From assembly GCA_013397795.1 (NCBI GenBank), contig VZTJ01003851.1, positions 1 to 64,000 on the forward strand: a stretch of 64,000 nucleotides of DNA, read 5' to 3'. This stretch comes from Orthonyx spaldingii (lineage: Eukaryota > Chordata > Aves > Passeriformes > Orthonychidae). Positions within the stretch are counted from its first letter, which is position 1; each line of letters begins with the position of its first letter. Positions 59,801 through 64,000 of this stretch are shown here, piece after piece. Position numbers and translations under genes: made by a program. The notes under the pieces were generated by a model, which was not told the DNA's origin, searched no databases, and saw only the letters and a program-made list of their open reading frames with translations.

Positions 59801-62800
59801 TTGGGATGTAGACCTATAAAACAACTGGAACTGGGAAAGGGAATTATGTCTTAAATTTGGTCATTTTTAGAAGTAGCTTCAGAACAGGACTTTATTATTC
59901 TGTTCTGTGGGAGATTCTTCTTTAGGCACCTTAGTCCAAAGCTGAAGGCAAGATATCATTATTCATGTGCCCAACAGCAAAAGCATAGGCTCTCTGAGGG
60001 GCTCTACAGCCCCCCAGTATGAATTACTCAGATAAGTTAGGCTGGGGTAGATAATTTGAGAAATACAGCTTGCTGTAGGCACCAAATGTTTCCAGAAGAA
60101 GTAATAAATCTCTTAAATATATAAAATTTAAAACCCTGACTAATAATAATGTGGGGTTTTTCCTGTAAAATTCTCTTTTTCATGGATTTCTAGTTTCCAC
60201 AATGGAATTTGCTAAACAGCCAGAGACAAGGTAAATTTTTAAAGGTGCAAATGCTCTAATAAACTTTTGCCAAAGAAAGAGTTTGGCCAACTCAGTGTTT
60301 AAAGCAACAAGTCCATTTCTCTTTCAGTCTGGAGTGACTGGAGTGCTACACTGATCTACATCACAATGCACAAATACGCCGTACAAGAAGTTGTTCCTCT
60401 ATTTATCTTAATCCCGTGGGATTTTAGTGGCACTAACCTACACGGCCACTCGGGTCCACTAGCAATGGCAACCCTCTGGTGTCAGTATGACAGGCTTTAG
60501 CAATAGCTGTTCTGTGAAACTCAAAGCTATTCATATACAAAACTTCACCAGTTTTGAATACAAATAGAGACAGTGACATTTGCTGAAGTTCAAAAGGTCT
60601 TACAGAAAGCCCCCAAGGTCCGGGCAGTGGATGCAGATGAGGTGGTCCAGAGAAAACAAGTCAACACCTTTAGGGACAGGGTGACCTGGAAAGGTCTCTC
60701 CTTTCACTTGTTGTTATGGTGGCATATTGCTTGAGCAACCTTAATTGCCTCTTAATGAAGGTTTATTTTGATGGGTGAAGCAGGAGTGAACATGATTGTT
60801 GAATTTTTTTAAGAGACACTGAAAAACAGGCTACAATCAAATTCCTATCATTAGTTAATTAGATCAGGACAGAAGTAATGAAGTTAAGGCAGCAACAGAG
60901 AAAAATTAGCCTACATGGAGAACTCACTCATTTGCAGAGTTACAAAGAGATGGATTTTGTCACAGTAAGTTGTGCAAACATTTCAATCAAAAATGTAGAG
61001 GTTTAGACTAGATACATTTGTAATGAATATGGTTCCCAGGACAACAAGTTTGAGATGCAGGTTGGACTAAATTCCCTCCTTCTTTCATCTAGGTCTCTAT
61101 TCATTTTTCTTTACGCACATCATCCTCCTGTCCTTGAACGACTCAAGAAAAACTACAGAAGTTTCTTGGGTTGTTTTATGACCCAGCTTTACTCTTTTGT
61201 TTCCATGATCATCCCTTCTCAATCCTCTGGGACCACAAACTGTCTCTCTTGACTGCAGAGATTTAATAAGAACCAAATTTGGATCTTAGTTGCATCTATT
61301 CAGCCCCAGTCTAGTAAACAGCATTATGTGAGTGAAATGGTAATTAGATAACTCAGCTGAGGTTAAGCGTGAAGGGAGTAGTTCAGTCCCTCTCAAGCTC
61401 TTAGGGCTCAGGTTCTCCTTTATGGCTACATACCAAACAATATTATACTCCCAGTGGAATGGAGAAGGCAGTAATCTTCCCTGAGATGCAGGGTTGGAGC
61501 TCTTTTGGCTGCTGGGTGGGGAATGCAGTGGCTTGGCAGCATGGAGCCAAAGCAGTAACAGTTTCAGCCTCACGACTTTCATGAATATCAGCAAATTTAT
61601 CCCTTAAGCTCCCAAATTTGAGAGGATCTTTTTCAACAGAAAGAAACACACAGCAGAAGTGCATGCAAGGATGAAAATAATATCTAGAGGGAGGAGGAGA
61701 GGTTACGAGCAGGTAAAGTTGCCCGAATATGTGAGAGTCTCTATTATGCTTTTCCTTGTATTCTTGTATTAGTTTGATCCTGTGCAGGTGAGGCACAGTG
61801 ACCAAAACCAAGGGAATTAAGATGTTCCTTAGCACTGTTCCCTGCGAGACATCCACAGCAATGAAGTAAAGTGTAACAAAAGGCAGAAAATCAGGTTTTT
61901 CTGTCTCAGTGGATCAAGGAAGGGTGGACTGCTCATTGGGTTTTACAGAGACACAGGCTTTCCTTATGCACAGGACAACTGCAAAGACAAGATCCATTCC
62001 CTCTTGAGGTGTTAATTAGGCAGGAGAAACCAGAGAACCTCATTTCCTTCATAGTAGGATTGCATAGCAAACACTGCAGAAGCCTCTCCTTCTCTTTTTC
62101 AGCATTGTGTGGAAGCCACCAGTTTAGCAGCTGCAGGGGACACACACGAAGGACAACCTCAAGCCATCATTACAGACAAACACTCACGCCAGCCAACATG
62201 TTGCATTCATAAATCTACCAGCAGGAAACCAGCCCAGCAAATGTTCTACTATGGGGAAAGGAGACCACTTCCAGTTTCCAGGGAGGGAACAGGCAACAGA
62301 GAAGTTGTGTCATACCTGCATTCAACAGTAGGTTCTGCAGAAATGCCCAAAAAACCAATTCCAGGTACCCCTGAGGCTGGAAAATCTCTACAAGGCAGCT
62401 ACATCTATGTTTTCTTCTTTAGGGGTACAAATTTTAGGGTATTACACTTTGTCTTTAAAATCTTTCTCAGACACACCTCCATGTGAGAAGGCTTGCCCAG
62501 GGACCACACACACTTCATCCCCACTGTACTACAGACTCACCAGTTCTTATATTATGGATGAGCACCCACATGGTACATTATTTTTTAGGTTTTCTTATTT
62601 CTTATGAAAACTGCAAGCAGTTGTCACGAAAGTCTAGTCTTCTTCCTCCTGAAAAGGCAAATTTAATTTGTGGCTGCTTCCTTTTAGTTTAAAGGACAAA
62701 GACAGGATCCTGTTGGCAGCTGGGAATAAATACTTAAAGAGTTAGTTACTTTCCCCTTCTCTGACCAAATGACTACCCAAAAACAGCTGCAATGAAAGTA

Positions 62801-63999
62801 GTCCTGTGATAGCATGCTGCTTGGAAGAGTTTTCAAGTCAAGCAAAATTGTCTAAACTAATAAAAAGAAAACAGCTAACAAGCTGGGAAATAAAAAAATA
62901 GAAATATATGGCCCTTCTTTTGACTGAGCTCCTGATTAGAGATCTATAGTGGAATTACAGTGTATCCAGAAAAAAAAAAAAAAAANAAGAAGGAAAGTTT
63001 ATTTAGGTACAACTTAAGATGTCTAGTTTACTATTGGAGATTTATGAATATTTCTATCCAGTTTTCCTGGGCAAATCACAGCTATGAAGAACAGTGTTCC
63101 TGACATGCAGGATTCAGTCAAGCAGCATGTATGGGGTGTCTTTGTGGACTCTGTGCATGTGCTGTTTGGAGAAGGCATGTGGTTTTGTGTGCAAAATTCT
63201 GGCTAAAAATACAGTGATGCCTACCTGAGAGGGACTAAGTGACTGGGTTACTCCTCTCTGCCTGTGGATGGTCAGGGTGGATGGTGATACTATTGGCATC
63301 TCTTGTATTTCATGTGTCTTGAGGAAGGAACAGGAGGGAGACAAGCAATTGGAAGGACCTGTCCCTTCTCACTGTCCATTCCCTCCATGCAAGTTCTAGG
63401 GAGAAGGGGGAGATAAATCTTCAGGGACCAAAGAGGAGCTTGACCCCATGGGATGGTGGAGCAGAACAAAGAGCAATGCTTACTTTGTACATTATGCATA
63501 TGGTGAGGCAGGAAGAACTTCCCTACAGTTATCATTTTGTTAGGAAAATCAAGATTATAAAGCTCTTGCCTGATCATTAAGAAAAGGTCAAGCCCAAAGT
63601 CTGTCATGTCATTAATTTAAAAGGTAGGCTAAACACTAAAAGAAAAGAGCTTTTGGAGGGTTTCAAACTGCACATATACACTAGGATCGAGATGCTAGTT
63701 CAGCCAGAATGTTTCCAGTTGTTACATTTCAGCCCCCATTTTTTAAAAGCCTTTCGCCCTTACAAGGAAAACAGCCTGAGAGAGGATTTTGCATCTGCCT
63801 GATGAAATTTCTACACTGTTTTGGAAGGAAATAATTAAATCTGCAATTCCATTATTTGTTTGAAGAAAAACTGTATGGAGCATTGACAACTGTCAGAGTT
63901 GTCCTCTCTTAAAATCACCGGAGATTCTTTTCTTCCTGTCGGCTGAACTCACAGACACCCATTAATGTGACTTGTACAAAATGGAGCAGTTAAGGAAGA
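47889..63999. other. Downstream intergenic, no gene seen
   Basis: About 16 kb without coding signal: frames are short, and none shows a known domain or splice-linked series. Low complexity includes an AT-repeat near 48,286, a short GT-repeat at about 55,493-55,506 and an A-rich run at about 58,087-58,145. A single unresolved base (N) lies at 62,986 within an A-run. Conserved non-coding elements could exist here but need alignment to see. Confidence 0.55.
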
Positions 64000-64000
64000 A

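Noticed and set aside
61040..61090. 'gcaggttggactaaattccct' as a CR1 3' end
   Set aside because: Only one short phrase matches; no flanking CR1 text or terminal octamers follow.
1..63999. tRNA genes, CRISPR arrays, prokaryotic operons or phage features
   Set aside because: No tRNA arm/box pattern or spaced direct repeats were found, and the spliced vertebrate gene plus CR1 repeats make prokaryotic features implausible.

Overview
This is a bird genome window. It carries one complete protein-coding gene on the + strand, HDAC2 (histone deacetylase 2, class I), set in AT-rich non-coding DNA. The only interspersed repeats I recognise are CR1-type LINE fragments (start of window, about 4.35 kb, 27.3-28.0 kb, 38.5-39.2 kb). 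CR1 as the dominant repeat points to a bird; the species cannot be fixed from what I can see.

Layout: 1-12,960 is upstream non-coding DNA with CR1 pieces and a 40-bp tandem duplication. A CpG island (about 12,985-14,500) contains the TATA-less HDAC2 promoter, the 5' UTR, coding exon 1 and the start of intron 1. It is interrupted by a 63-base run of N flanked by A-runs. HDAC2 coding exons 1-14 run from 13,701 to 37,382. I placed every junction by hand: all 13 introns are GT-AG, all phases agree, and the joined coding length is 1,467 nt, i.e. 488 residues plus stop, the usual vertebrate HDAC2 length. Intron 1 (7.3 kb) and intron 6 (4.4 kb) are the largest. Intron 6 holds a 50-base poly(T) tract, an unidentified minus-strand open frame and a CR1 copy. 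A short 3' UTR candidate with ATTAAA signals follows the stop. From about 37.7 kb to the end (26 kb) there is one CR1 reverse-transcriptase relic, several A-rich tracts and no gene I can support.

HDAC2 would act in the nucleus as the zinc-dependent lysine deacetylase of corepressor complexes of the Sin3, NuRD and CoREST type (family knowledge). The zinc ligands, catalytic histidines, tyrosine, inositol-phosphate contacts and acidic phospho-tail can all be read in the exons. Nothing in the window forms a second pathway or an operon-like system. I found no convincing undescribed system; the leads worth a second look are the intron 6 open frame beside the long T-tract, the long ATG-free leader with an open in-frame extension, and the inverted CR1 pair.
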